Shown: positions 34,620 to 47,097 of the stretch, one piece after another
Position numbering within the stretch: the stretch's first letter is position 1
How the letters are laid out: each line of letters opens with the position of its first letter
Source of the DNA: Turritopsis dohrnii
Lineage: Eukaryota > Cnidaria > Hydrozoa > Anthoathecata > Oceaniidae
Direction of reading: 5' to 3'
Length of the DNA stretch: 64,000 nucleotides
Assembly (NCBI GenBank): GCA_027922465.2
Contig: BQMF02000785.1
Span: forward strand, 1-64,000
Notes under the pieces: generated by a model
Database searches by the model: none
The model's input: only the letters and a program-made list of their open reading frames with translations
What the model was told of the DNA's origin: nothing
Made by a program: the position numbers and the translations under genes

Positions 34620-36240
34620 GTTCTATCACATACATCGCTGTTGCTGTTTGCAAATATATCATTATCACATTATTGCTATATCATTTGTGCTCAGTTTTCT
34701 ATATGAAAATCTATTACGGAATTTACTATGTTGGAACTGAACTATATTATGTATTTCTATTTAAAGAATGTATAATAATACATTCTACATCCAAAGACTT
34801 ATGCAATTAGCATGTTGAAAAGTTATGATTTTAAATGGTATTGCAAATGCCTTGCTACCATTTTATTTCTTACACATTGAATACTTAGTCACTAACGTAT
34901 AACTTTGCAAACGTATTCTCTATAGTAACGTAATTATAAAGTTCAATATGTAAAGAATTTATTTGCAAGAAAATAATGTACCATAAGTATTTACCTTTAT
35001 CAAGTTTTTGTTCCTTGTGCTTCGTTAATGAGATATTTCTTTTTGGAGGTTTTGAATTCGTTGACTTTCCGTGACATATAAGGGCATCATTGCCAATTGT
35101 TGTTTGAATAACCAAATTAATATTTCTTGTCTTTGTATAAATAAATAAACTAAAAGAAGTGTGCTCATTATCGTACACGCTTTAGCGTGCAACTATTTTT
35201 TGCTTCTTAGTGCCAAAAACGTTCTTTTAGCATATTTTCTGGGGGATCAAGCAACATTTAAGCATGGATAATCACCTTTTCCTCGGCAAAAGTGAGCAAG
35301 CAAGTATTTAAGAGCTTTCTGTCCATTCGGGTTGCCGTTGGTTATAGTCATTAACCGCAGAAAATAAATATAGAATTTCTCTTGCTGGTCCACTGGTTAG
35401 TTTGCAGTCGATGGCTATAACTGACTGAGCTGTTGCATTTAAAGATCATCGGAACAGAGTGTAAGATGTCGGAGTATAAGAAATCATTTAAGCGGATTAC
35501 ATACGAAGGTGTTAAACCATAAACCATGACCATAGAAAATTCACTGACAAATTGCTTTGCCCTTTTTAGTTGACTACTTCAGCTAAAAAGAAAGGAAAAT
35601 CTGAATATTAAGTAAACGTTACCACATTTTTAAGTTAAGTTTTCGTTATCCAATACCCAGTATCATGAGCATATAATCGTCATGCTGTTGAATAACTAAA
35701 TAACTAAAAGCAAAACAATCCACGTGTTTGTTGAGGGATTAAAAGAAATCTCCATTAATAAAATGTGCACTCATTTTAGTTAAAATATTTACATGTCATG
35801 CCTACTTTGAATAACTAACAATAATACACCTTTCCCGTAATTGATTGCACAATACTTTTTACCATACTCCGCCTCGTTTTCGCAAAGGTTGATATGGTAA
35901 CAGAATGGCACGGGACTCATTTCAGTAATGAGCAATTAGTGTAATGATTGTGATAGTGTTAATGATTGAGCACGGGAGATTCGGTTGTCATGGTATAGCA
36001 TATCTCATTCATTCAGACACATTTGCAAAACTTTGGTCTTCTGAAAAGGCGTACACTGAAACGTGATATGAGTGACCTTTTTAAACGGCATACACGTGAT
36101 ATTGACATTGATTTCGAAATTTAGCTACAAAGGCATTTAGATGGAGTTTAAGCAGAAGTTCGGACAGATGTATTGTTTATTATTCTCTAACACGTGGCGT
36201 GGCATTGGTAAGAATATCGTTTCTTGTCTGGAAGTTTTTT
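34620..36240 (+). other. 3' flank of receptor copy B
   Basis: No gene. 34620-34850 aligns with 52217-52480 and 35000-35130 with 58070-58210 and 27240-27370 (CATCAAGTTTT or equivalent, TTAATGA, then a block ending in AAATTAATATTTC-like sequence). 36040-36180 aligns with 59740-59850. This shows that copy B once had the same surroundings as A and C. Confidence 0.5.
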
Positions 36241-37939
36241 TAAGCAAGCATTCCAGAGAATAAAAATAGGTTGTTTGCTCTATTATAACTGTTTTTGTTG
36301 TTTTGAGTAGAATTTATTGAGTTAGACTTAAACAGAAGGAATAGATCGTTCACCAATCATTTGCATTGTGTTAATGAACTTACCAAATAATCACAAAATC
36401 ACAATAAACAAAGTTAATGAGAACTGGAACTCTTGATCTTAGTTTCTTACAAAATGGTTATTGTTGAAAAATTAGCAAATGTTGTATCATAAAGAAATTC
36501 TTGATAACAAAAAAAACAGAAAGAATATTAGACATGTTTTGAAAAAGTTGCAGCGTTCGAAGGGGAAATTCAAATTGAACTAACAAAATTGTTAGTTCTA
36601 ATCTAATCATCGCACGTCCCTAAATTACCTGATATTGATGATCTCCCAAACGTTTGCAAAGGTTACAATATTGCGTCGACTTTACGATAACATCGAAATA
36701 CAAGTACGAAGTCAAGTCTGCTTAGGCAAAAGTACGGTTCTATGCTTGCAGCGGTATTGATATATCAGGTAGTATAGAAACCCAATGAGCTGCTACCTTG
36801 GAAAGTCAGTAAAGGACATTCATCAAGTTCTCGGCATATTTAAGCTAGAGATTGTAAGTCTAGGTTAAATATAACGAGAATTCGTGAGAATCGTGAAAAA
36901 GTATCCTTTCAGAATACGGATAAAAGTTGCACTGGGGCCTCTTTAATTTGTTAATTTTTTAATTTTCTAAAATAGTTTATCCTATTATATGCCGCATCAG
37001 CAATTTTTGCATGAAAAAGACAGCATAAAAGTTAGCATAGCCTTCCATGAAAGTAGCGGGGAAAATGATTTGTTAAGTTTAAGTTTTAGATCTGAAAAAC
37101 GTTCCTCCAAATATACATTGACCAGAATCAAAAACATTTCCTACGTTTTCTATGGTTTGAAGATTTTAAAAATATTCCACTTTGATTATTTTGGAAATAA
37201 TAAAATCATTTAACAAGACACTTGTAAAGGGCTACTTGGACTGACATCTTCATCATTTCTCTTATTAGCCGCGTTGATCAAACAAACGAAAAAATTTGAA
37301 GATGAGTTGCCCTATTTTTCAATGAAAGTATACCGGGGTAAAAGAAACTGAAAGAAAATTCTCTAATGAATCAAAAGAAATTTCAGCAGAATCAAACTTC
37401 AGTTTACAAACATTTAAATCAATTTCAAAACATATGGAAAATATCCGAAAGACAAATATATACTTTAATGATGAAACAAAACATTTTGTGACAACATTGG
37501 CATCGTCACTACGAAAACCTCGTTTTTGAAGCGTTCAATGCTGTATTAAATGGAGTCGATATATGAACCACTGGTTCCAATAGATTAAATTTCAGTAAAA
37601 ATAAAGAACTTCTTTCAAGATTTTTGTGATCGAAATATCCACTAGAATAGATAACTACTTCATGAGTTGCTATCAATTTGGAAGACATTGAATCTCGGAA
37701 ATACAACAATACACTTGTATCAAATTTCTGTTTAAATGTTGCATTAATGCTTAGATATCAAGATCAGCCGCTTTTCTATGTTTTTTTTGGCTTTTCTAAT
37801 GTCATTATATTTTCAGTAAGTTAGTTACTTGTTATTTAAGTTTTCCTGTGGAATAAAGTTCTAAAGATTTTGGAAATGAAATAAAACTTAGTGGCTAGGC
37901 TATTACACGACATTTAAACAGAAATTCGAGACACCAGTA
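36241..37939. other. no gene recognised
   Basis: AT-rich DNA with only short frames. The stretch just before the BEL/Pao relic (37.2-37.9 kb) may be further remains of that retroelement, but no motif is readable. Confidence 0.3.
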
Positions 37940-38325
37940 TTCGAGAAAATCATCATTTCACATATGAAATCCATGACGTCACAGATCCAAGCGACAACAT
38001 TCAACTACATGCATTCAGTGACGCGTCACAGCGTAAGTGCGCCTCAGTCGTGTATCAGTCACAATCTGGAAACTTTAGTGCAATATTGGTCAACGGGAAA
38101 TCATGCCTTAAAAATAGACAATCCCTCGAGCAGAACAACTTGGTATTTTAATTAGTTATTCTTTCGAGAGCATTACCATCAATGTACCGACTACAAGACA
38201 CGTTTTACTGGACAGACTCAGCAATTGCATGCGTGTGGATTGTTAACATGAAAAATAAATGCGACACGTACGTAAACAACAGAGAAGGTAAGATTCAGAA
38301 AGATAAATGTAAACAATGTCAAACT
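37940..38325 (+). pseudogene. BEL/Pao-type retrotransposon Pol fragment (RNase H)
   Basis: In one frame the sequence reads NIQLHAFSDASQRKCASVVY, the signature of BEL/Pao RNase H with its catalytic Asp in FSDAS. After an intervening stop, ALPSMYRLQDTFYWTDSAIA follows with the second Asp in WTDS and then YVNNREGKI, the usual run into the integrase-linker region. In-frame stops make it a relic; LTRs are not seen. Confidence 0.65.
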
Positions 38326-38879
38326 GATACCTTCTGAAATTTATTCCTCTGACATTGATACTGCAGTCGAAAGATTTAACTGGTAATCATTTACGGTTTT
38401 TTGTTCCTAATTTTTTTTGGCTTGACCAATGTCTGTGGCCTAACCGCAAAAGTTTGAAGATAAATTCAAATAAAGATATTGATATACCGTGTGACCTCGC
38501 TTGGCGGTCATCTTCTGTCCAAGATTAAATTAGTTTTAGTATAGTAAAATTTAGTTCTGATTTGTTTGGTATTCTTAATCCAGAGATATATAATTCAACC
38601 AAGAAGTTGTTTAGAGTTATAACATGTACTATTAAATTTTTGTGGAGAATGCTGACTGTTTTATCGAAGAAAGAAGATCAATCAATGAATTATAGATTTC
38701 GGAATAATAGGGATAAAAAAGAGGAAGGTAAAACTGACGTGTTAGAATACTCCTTGAAAATTTCAGGCGAGTATTGGGTGGAGCCAATCAAAAGTGCACA
38801 ATCAATGAAGGTACACAAGAAGGATTGCCATATATTTTTCGCACAGAGGTGGTTATGTTATTGATAAATAAGGTAAGAA
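38326..38879. other. no gene recognised
   Basis: AT-rich DNA between the BEL/Pao relic and the hairpin terminus at 38.88 kb. The 100-codon frame at 38562-38864 has no recognisable domain. Confidence 0.3.
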
Positions 38880-39759
38880 CAAGATGCCCTATCGGGCAGA
38901 AGGATTTCTGCAAAATCGAAGAAGAAAATGAGCTTTTCTTTATGTCATTCTTTAGCTTTTCATAAAAAACTGTTTGTACAATCAAGCTGAATGATTATTA
39001 CTGAAAAATATATAGCTGTCATTACAAAAAAGACTATGACATTCTTGAAATTTAAGAAAAGTTTAATCCGCAATATATATTTATTAAATTTCTGATCATG
39101 TACTCCCCAAAAATGTGGAAAAAACATTATTGTCACTATGCAAAACTTGATTAACCAATAAACTTGATTATATCTGAATGACATAAAGTTCTTTATTTTG
39201 TTGGTACGAAACGATATTAAGGATTCAGTGATCAATTCAGATAAGACAATGAGTATGCATGTAAATCAATGTAAATGTTATGAATTTAATGTCTTGTCAA
39301 TCTTCCTAACAGAATTCCTAATTCACAAGGACAAAAAGGAAAGCGTAGATTTTAATGATACTAAATACAACTATATATACATACAAAATCAACATACATA
39401 ACTGAAAACAGAAATTTGTGCTTTAATTCGAGTAACAATATGTCATTGCCATCTTTTTAATTTAAAAACATGCATTATCTGAACTAAATTTCATGAAAAG
39501 ATTATAAAAATTTATTCAGAAACTTAAAAAGCAATAAATTTTTAATTACGTATACACGCCAGGGCATTATGAAAGCATAACTGACACAATACGAACCTTA
39601 CATTAACTCCTAATAAACTTAATGAACAAAATAACATCAAATTTATATGCTTTCAGATATCACTGTGATTACGTATGTACGGTCAATCTTCCTAATTATG
39701 AAAAGACTTCCCAAACACAAGAAGTAAACAAAGATAAGGATTATGAAAAATATGACCTA

Positions 39760-40316
39760 CCTTATTCTAGGAAATTAACGAAGACAGAAATTAACAATGC
39801 ATTAAATTAACACGAATCAAATTAACGCGGTTGCCCAAAGAGAACTTGAGAAAGGAATCAAATTAACGCGATTGGCTTCAGTGACCTTCATCATAGCATT
39901 TTATTAACGCGGATGGACAAAAGAACTAAAAAATTTTTGAAACAGATCTTTTCTATATGTATAACTAGAAAACTACACATCTTTAAAAGGGTTCATAGGA
40001 ACAGCACCTAACATTCTTGCAGCCTTTATAGCGCCTGTTATACCTGCTACTCTCCATCCTGCAGGAAGAAGCTGTGTGCATTTTAAGCGAGAAAGAGAAG
40101 AAGAGGTAGAAGAAGAAGAACGATAAAAAATAGCATCGGACTTGTAATGTTTTAAAAATTTATGATTATTTACTGAAAAATAACGAGTTTTAAATTTACG
40201 ATAAACTTTTATAAGAGTCTGGAAATTAACGAAACATTTAATTTGCGGGTATTTTATTAACGCGAAATTTTCAAATTCGCGTTAATTTGATGCTTCGTTA
40301 ATTTCCTGGAATAAGG
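39760..40316. mobile_element. Tc1/mariner-type MITE flanked by TA
   Basis: A 557-bp element with terminal inverted repeats of about 23 bp (CCTTATTCTAGGAAATTAAC at the left, the same with one mismatch at the right). It is flanked on both sides by TA (39758-39759 and 40317-40318), the target duplication of Tc1/mariner transposons. Inside, ATTAACGCG occurs at least five times in both orientations near the ends, possibly as transposase-binding sites. It has no coding capacity. Confidence 0.8.
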
Positions 40317-40881
40317 TAAACTATAACTGAAAACAGAAATTTGCGTTAAAAGATGTCCAGTATTTAGAATTTACAGACAATCAAGGTAAGTTTCAATTTG
40401 CTATCGTAAATAGTAAGTCCCCATTCTTAACTCAGGACATTGATAATACAGCCAAGAACTATACAAGTATATAAGCTGAATAAGCTAGGGAAACATCAAA
40501 CATAAAATGAGATGCACAGGCAGAGGGTAGACAAGACATTCCTTGTATGTTGCTGGAGCTGAAGAGGAAACTAAGCTGAGCTGTATGTATCCAGAGCTTA
40601 AAAAGCACTACAGCCCACACATGAAACAAACGGTATTTTGTATCTAGAAAGGCTTAAAAGAATCCCAGACATTTTCCAAAAAATAAAAGTTGCACACACT
40701 GTTTTTACAAAACATTGAAAACTTGTTTTTAGAAAGGAATGAACGCAGTAGAATCATTGTAAGATAATTATAAATTTCTACCTTTTACTTTTGGTTTTGA
40801 AAGTGTAAATCTTCTTTTAAATCTATTAAGTATTGATCAATCAATGTGGAAGTCTATGTGGGTTTCTTCGGTTTCTTCTGC

Positions 40882-41085
40882 CATTATGCAAACGGCGTGC
40901 AAACGTAAAGTCGAAAAATACCCGGATGATCACATGGCGGAAATCAAGCCAATAAACTGTCGCTATTGAAGTTAAGGTGGCTATATTAGCACCCTTTCGT
41001 AGAAATCGGGCATTATGCACCAATCACGATTGAGACGGCTTTTTTATGAACCAATGAAATTTAAGAAACAAAAATGCGTAGGTTT
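40882..41085 (-). promoter_or_regulatory. CCAAT-box-rich promoter-like fragment with short ATG exon
   Basis: On the minus strand three ATTGG boxes (the plus-strand CCAAT at 41051, 41020 and 40949) precede an ATG at 40884 that starts a 15-codon acidic frame, MAEETEETHIDFHID. CCAAT-box triplets and a GC-richer proximal region are typical of NF-Y-type promoters. It sits within the possible mobile element above, so it may be a captured gene 5' end. Confidence 0.35.
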
Positions 41086-41169
41086 GGACAGTAAGATGAA
41101 AAAAAAAAATTCAGAAAAACACGGACGATCGTAAAGTATTTCTTGCTTACGCAGAAATCCAATAACGGA

Positions 41170-43634
41170 AATCTGTCTCTACGTAATGCTTAGATACAGA
41201 AAACTTTAAAATGGACTACACACGATATTCTTGGTCATCTTCAAAAATAGATAAAGAAATGGATTTTGAACTTAAAATTTAGCATTCATAACAATTCAAT
41301 ATCTGTAGGTGTCCGTAGATTATCCACACATGAGTTACAACCAGTAATCACATGAGATGAACAGTTAGCTACGATAAATAAGTTATAAAACTGCTAAGTA
41401 AGATTGCCAAAAAGAAAGTTAGAGGAAATCACACAAACTGAAAAAATAACACTTTCATCCAAAAACATATCATATATTATTCACTGACACCATATTTACA
41501 ATTAATTCAGCTTCAAAAAAATTTTCTTTTTGATTTCAACTCAATGAAATGTTCGTGGCTCCGTTTTGTTTCTCCAATCCTTATGAAAGAAATGTTTATC
41601 CTTTAATTATATTGTCTCGGGGCAAAAGGCAGCCCTTTAGGAATGCCTCTCAACATTCTTTCAAAAGCGTTCTGGAAGAATATTTTCGCATCATAATCAA
41701 AGGTACAAGACGTGTTAGCCTCTCAAAAAACATTACATTGTGTATGATTCAAAATACAGAAACAGTTGATCTCCCTCCAAGATGATTCGCATTTGTAGCA
41801 AAGTTAATTGCTGACGCAACTTTCAAGTGAACTCCATCGTAGAGTATTTTTTACCGCATTACCGAACAAATGCAGAACATCTTTTTTGTGAAATTCTTCT
41901 GACAGAGAAAAAGCTTGTGAAAAAAAAGTCACAGGGATGACATACAGTAAATTGTGAATTTTCGAAAAAACTTGTTGTAAATTCGTACATTCGTAGGATT
42001 TCCTTGAAACGAAAGGTCATGCTATGTTGTCTTTGTATCCAGGGGATATTGCAGAAATGTACGCCTGTCGCATAGTTTAGCTCATACAGATTTTTAAAAT
42101 ACATTTTTATTGCTTGAATGCGAAATGTAACTTGATAAATCGCCAATATGACAAAAATATGGCTCTACTTTATCACGGCCTTCTAATTGCTTACTTATTT
42201 ATAAGGCACCATTATATGAAAGATAATTACTTATAAAACCTTTTCTCTTTTAATTTATGGTGAAAATATAGTTAATATAATATCTTCCATCTATCATATC
42301 GTTTATTTGTTTTGAAGTAAAATTACTTAGAAAGCAATCTCTTTATAAATGCCTGTTTTTATACAAAAATATTTTATTTTTTGATTTACCTTATGATAAA
42401 ACAAAAAAGCGTCGTGTTTGTAAATTAAGAGATCCTGATCCTAACCAAATCTAACATCTTGAAATTAAAATATTTTTAGAAATAAACAAGAGAATTGCCA
42501 ACAACTGCAAGGCTCAGCAACTTTTCTGAGCTGTATTTTGCCAATGTATAAATTTTCATCGCAGGATATTGTTGTACATGTTCCAAAGTTAATAAACTTG
42601 AGTGTGTGTTTGCCTTCAAATCACCTAGATTTGCAGTGTAAACTACCTTAAAACGATTTGGGTAAGTGAGTGTTAGGTCATCCCATTAGTTTTCAGATCA
42701 TTATAATATTTCAGCTGGTGAAAAATCGCACTGAAAGTTTTTACGAAAAGATCAACAAAGAGAACAAAGTGCAAGTAACACCCGAAGTGAAACACCCTCT
42801 GCTATAAACCTTGTTATGCAGTTCGGCGTCATTCTTTGACGCATGCTGCTGTAAAATGCGATGATTTGAAATATGAAAAATGCTCGTGATCATTCAAATC
42901 CGAAAGACGCACTATTTACTTTCTTTCCGAAACACTTTTCATCTATGCCTTGCAGCAGTTATTCGCTTTCGTGTCTCGTGTTATTTTCAAAAGCGCTTTA
43001 GCATGTAACTCATGTCAGCAATTATTCTATTAGTTCAATTTAAAGATGAAAGGACGACTAATTTCTTGCTGAGAATTATTATAGGCTGCTTATGGGATAT
43101 AAGTTGATTTCTTTATAATTAAGGGAAATAACCATGTTATAGCAGGGTGAAGCAACCATACTCTCATTTGTTAATGTTGGAGCATTCGAACTAACTTCTA
43201 ACAAAGCTGATAACAGAAAAGATTAAGAGGGATATTTTTTACTGTCATTGCAGAAGTTTTCACACGCTATTATTGTGAAGGTTAAGTATTTCTGAGTGCA
43301 GCAACAAATTCATGCAATATTTCTGTGGCTGTGAAAAGCCATGTTGTAATCGATATTTAACAAAAAAAAACCTTTATAAAGTAACTGACAAATTTCAGAT
43401 CAATAAAAGTAAAATTAATATGATCTAAAAAAGGTAAAAAAAGTTAATTTTTAGGCTAATTTATTTCAAAAACACAGCTTCATAAACTCTCTCCAACCTT
43501 AAACCATAAAACGAGAAAATGTTTGAATTTATTTTTACCTAGCTGATCTTTTTGTGAAGAATACCAATCAGTTCACAATACAAATGCTAGCTTCCTGTTT
43601 TTCCCGGAGATTCTTTCAATTCCTCAAGTCAAAT
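41170..43634. other. no gene recognised
   Basis: AT-rich DNA. The frames at 41549-41785 and 41859-42146 lack domain signatures and have no paralogue in the other units. Confidence 0.35.
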
Positions 43635-43915
43635 AATTTATTTATTTTATTTATTTACGAATATTTACCTAGGATAGCCTCTTCAGTTCCTTAAGGTACT
43701 GTTGTCAATGAGGGTCCTGCGAAGGAGGTCCTACAGGATTTAAAAGCCCCATGCGGAAGCTGTAATGACAGGAACTGCTCAACTAGATAAACGCCCTAGA
43801 CATCATTCCTACTATCTTGCCGACTGCTGAGCAGAGAGGAGTGATTCACATTGTGAACCCGCCACCTTCCGAACAGGATGCAAGCACTCTACCACAAGGC
43901 TACCAGTCGATAGCC
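43635..43915 (-). repeat. tRNA-derived SINE
   Basis: On the minus strand there is a tRNA-like head (GTAGCCTTGTGGTAGAGTGC as A box, GGTGGCGGGTTC at the B-box position), the body shared with 22255-22515 (GAATCACTCCTCTC, GGAATGATGTCTAGGG) and an A/T-rich AAATAAATAA tail. It is not a functional tRNA gene: the cloverleaf is not closed and the body follows directly. Confidence 0.7.
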
Positions 43916-45124
43916 TTGCCGAACAAATTGTCATGTAATAATAAAAAAGCCCTCTTGCCCAAATGAAAAATCACAAAGCTAAAATGAAAAATTATGATAC
44001 AAATCTTTCTAATCATTCTTGTGATACCTGGAGAAACGCATTTGAATAGAATTTGCTGATCCCATAACATGGTTATCTACAACATTGTGATAGCTATAAC
44101 TACATATTTACTAAGGCTATTTAAAATATTCATAATGTTTCAGGGAAATGAAACATTTTAACACTTACGACTTATACATAATTTTGGAAAAGTTTCCGCT
44201 TTTTATACTTATTATTGTAAAGAACAGTCTGGTATATTTGTAATTAAATGAAATCGCTTCATATTTAAAAATTATTTTGTTTATGAAAGTGCTTTAGTAA
44301 TGGAGGCATCTTTAATATTTTTTCTCAAATCATGATGGTAAAGTATATCTTAAAGAGATAATGAAATTATGAGAATGATTGTTGTTTGTTGTTGCCGAGG
44401 CCCTAAGTAATCCAAACTCAATGCTGAAAGAGCCCGACTAATTGAAGTAATAAATAAGTTCATTTAGTTTTTCTAAGCTTTTATCAGAGATATTGTGGGA
44501 AATGTTCGGTTTTAATAAAATGATTTTGAAAGCTACTAAACGGGAGAAGAAAGTACTTTCCCTGGATGTGGTGTATTGCAAGTTAATTAAATAAAGTCCT
44601 ATAAGATAAAAAGTCATTTTTCGGTTTTACCTACTTTCCCATAGGGCTATACTAACTAACTAACCATATTCTTATAAGAAATGGTTTTCAAAACATATTT
44701 TATCTTTTACTTGTATATATCAATCGACTTTAAATAAGGATAGATAATAAAGTAAATAAGATAAATGTGTGCTAAAATCAGAACTTTCCTGTTGAAATCA
44801 ATTTTGTAGCCGTATCACAATGGAACTCTGGTCAATAAATGTCAATTTTTAATAATGAAAATTATATCCATAGTAATCTTGTTAGTTTATCTTCTTTTCA
44901 GTTTATCAAATATCCACACTCTGTAGGAGGTATTAATCCCTTCATGAATCATATAATAATGAAAGTAACCGACAGTTCCTTTAAAATAGCTTTATCTTGT
45001 ATTATAAGAACCTTATATCGTGGGGTTATTTCCCTGATAGACCGTTTCGAAAGTTGCTGAAACTAAATAAGCCAAATATTGTCTTTAATGTAATCCCCTT
45101 ACTTTCAGTCAAGTAAGAAATGCC
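43916..45124 (+). other. duplicon 5' flank of receptor copy C
   Basis: No gene. 44390-44570 aligns with 19290-19480, and 44850-45030 with 21395-21540. The 73-codon frame at 44839-45060 lies in the aligned part but is not conserved as protein. Confidence 0.5.
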
Positions 45125-45251
45125 TATAAAAAGGCGAGATGGTAACTGCCACTTTAGTCAGTTATCTGCAAGCTTATAAGGTAACAAGTGCAAAAGAACG
45201 TATAATCATAAAGCTGCAAGAAGAACGGATATTGATTACACCGTCAGAAAG
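45125..45251 (+). promoter_or_regulatory. TATA promoter and probable 5' UTR exon of receptor copy C
   Basis: TATAAAAAG at 45125-45133 is followed about 35 bases downstream by an initiator-like TCAGTTA (A at 45160). The transcribed stretch then runs to AAAG-GTATGA, a good splice donor after 45251. With the acceptor directly before the ATG at 48802 this gives a ~3.5-kb first intron. The matching place in copy A lacks a clean TATA box. Confidence 0.45.
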
Positions 45252-45632
45252 GTATGATTGTAATCTTAATGCAAAGTTACATACTTACTAACTATAACTA
45301 TTTCCTATTTCTACTTTTGAAAAATGATTTATACTATGCTGCTTTCTTATTTAGCCCAAATATTTTTGCACTGCACTTGTCCATTATACGTACGTTGCTT
45401 TGACAACTGATCTAATTAAAAAACAAAACGTTGCTGTTGGAACATTTGCAAAGTTTATGTATAAGCGAGTTGCTAAGACACTAATTGGGATCTATGTAAA
45501 TTACATTCATTATATGAAAAATTTAATGCTAAATCTATAATCACTATTCATATTAGGATTTATAAAGATGTCATTAAAAACTGAATTCTATAGTCATTTT
45601 ATGTTTGAAAAAATATATACCGCTATGCTTGT

Positions 45633-45758
45633 ATGTGGGAGCGTGAGAGTTTTGCCGTGGACCTTTGTAAAAACGCCTATAAACAGCAAGGTGAACCTTG
45701 TGTCTATGTAGAAAGGACTGATCACGTTAACATAAGTCTTGTTTTCAAGATCAGGTAA
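45633..45758 (+). CDS. short conserved reading frame or exon upstream of receptor copy C
   Basis: A 41-codon frame whose middle (QQGEPCVYVERTDHVN) matches the frame at 21965-22087. The differences are mainly synonymous third positions, arguing for past or present translation. The start region is shifted relative to copy A. It lies inside the inferred first intron of the receptor, on the same strand. Function and family are unknown. Confidence 0.35.
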   Translation: MWERESFAVDLCKNAYKQQGEPCVYVERTDHVNISLVFKIR

Positions 45759-45785
45759 CTAAGAAGAAAAACCAACAACTTGCAC

Positions 45786-45935
45786 CCCAACAGGCACAAG
45801 ACGTCTCATAGACGTCTAAATTATTCCCAAGGTACGCCTTTAGAAAGAAGTCTATCTAAAACGTCTTTAAGACGTCTTTAAGACATCTTGAAAAGTCTAG
45901 TCGTCTAAAAGACGTCTAAAAATCGTCTTTAAAAG
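45786..45935. repeat. cluster of AGACGTCT palindromes
   Basis: GACGTCT/AGACGTC words recur about ten times in 150 bases, several as the full 8-base palindrome. It begins with CCCCAACAGGCACAAGACGTC, similar to the left end of the small element at 48145. It is probably a MITE-like repeat interrupting the duplicated 5' region of copy C (no equivalent in copy A). Confidence 0.5.
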
Positions 45936-46190
45936 TACGTACGGATCTTTCTCAAGGCGCATTAAATACGTTTTTTATGTATCCTCTTTGATTCTTCACC
46001 ATATTAATATATTGTTTAATATTCACTTCATGACGGGATGAAACATTTAGTTTAATAACTTATTTATGTTACTTCAGTCACACTATGAGTAAAAATGAAT
46101 TAATGTTAGTATAAAAAGCTTTATATGATTATATTTGATGCTTAGTTTGATATTTCTTAACTAACATGAGGTGAAAGACGGTACCTAAAT

Positions 46191-46499
46191 CTAGTTTCGA
46201 AAATACGGTTGACTTTCGAAGTTTGCATTTAAGATCTTCGATTGTTGGGGTTGGATAGCTTTATTAGCTTTATTAGCACACCTCATATCTAAGCACAGTC
46301 TTATATTTCCTCCAGGTTTAGGCCCGATTACTAATGGAAATAACCAAAGCGTTGTCACGTCCTTGATGATACCAGCTTTCTCAAGTTTTTCTAACTCAGT
46401 GTTTACCTTTTCTCTCAGCGCAAATGGAATTCTTCTTTCTTTGTAAGCGACAGATGAGACGTTTCTGTCGATGTGCAAAGTTACTTGATGGCTTTTCAT
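46191..46499 (-). pseudogene. Gypsy-type LTR retrotransposon reverse-transcriptase fragment
   Basis: A 102-aa minus-strand frame resembling the start of Gypsy Pol RT: HID-NV, RRIPFALREKVNTELEKLEK, AGIIKDVTT, then PLVIGPKPGGNIRLCLDMR and ANKA. The frame ends before the catalytic YxDD region, and neither protease, RNase H nor LTRs are found. It is a short relic inserted in the 5' region of copy C. Confidence 0.75.
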
Positions 46500-47097
46500 T
46501 TTGCCAATTTTATTTCAGGGGACATGCGAAGGAAACTAAAAAAACAAACACTATCTTTAAAAAGACTTCTGAACATTTCGTTACATTTTTAACTTATGTG
46601 ACAAAAATAAACAGTACTTCGAAAATACAACTCACTTGAAATAGTCCTCCCTATTCGAAACTCTCATTTTATTTACAAGTCTTGTTGCACCAAACAGTTC
46701 TCGGTCTTTGTAAATATCCCGTACTCAGAAAGCCCTCTTTTTACGAGCAGTTGCTCTTTGACGACGTCTTTTCCGTATCAATAATACAAGCAAAATATCA
46801 AGCACGTCTTCCTTTTCAAAATTTATTCTGCTCCTATGTTTCTGTATACTTCATCGTTTCAAAACATTTTAATAAAATTCAATGGACACGTTTGCGTTTA
46901 GTTTTTGCGCCAGACATACTGGCGCCGGCGATAAATTTTATATCTAATTATTTGCGTTTATCATAAACGCTTTGATGAATCTTTGGTGGACACACAGCTA
47001 AAGGACATTTTCTTTGAATTCATTTAACAAAGGACTTAGATTCTCCAGCAAGGTGTTTTCTTCTATTTTACTTGTACCATTTTTAGTTTTGTTTCTC

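Larger units (their letters stand above)
38880..41165 (-). mobile_element. possible single diverged relative of the 9-19 kb array unit
   Basis: On the minus strand, the 5' marker of the array (CTGCGTAAGCAAG..ATACTTT, then poly-T and ACTGTCCAAACCTA) appears at 41165-41065, and the 3' marker (CTTCTGCCCGATAGGGCATCTTGTT) at about 38910-38875. Both ends are in the right order and orientation, about 2.3 kb apart. The interior does not resemble the array units; it holds a CCAAT-rich promoter-like stretch and a TA-flanked MITE. That the two ends belong to one element is inference. Confidence 0.4.
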
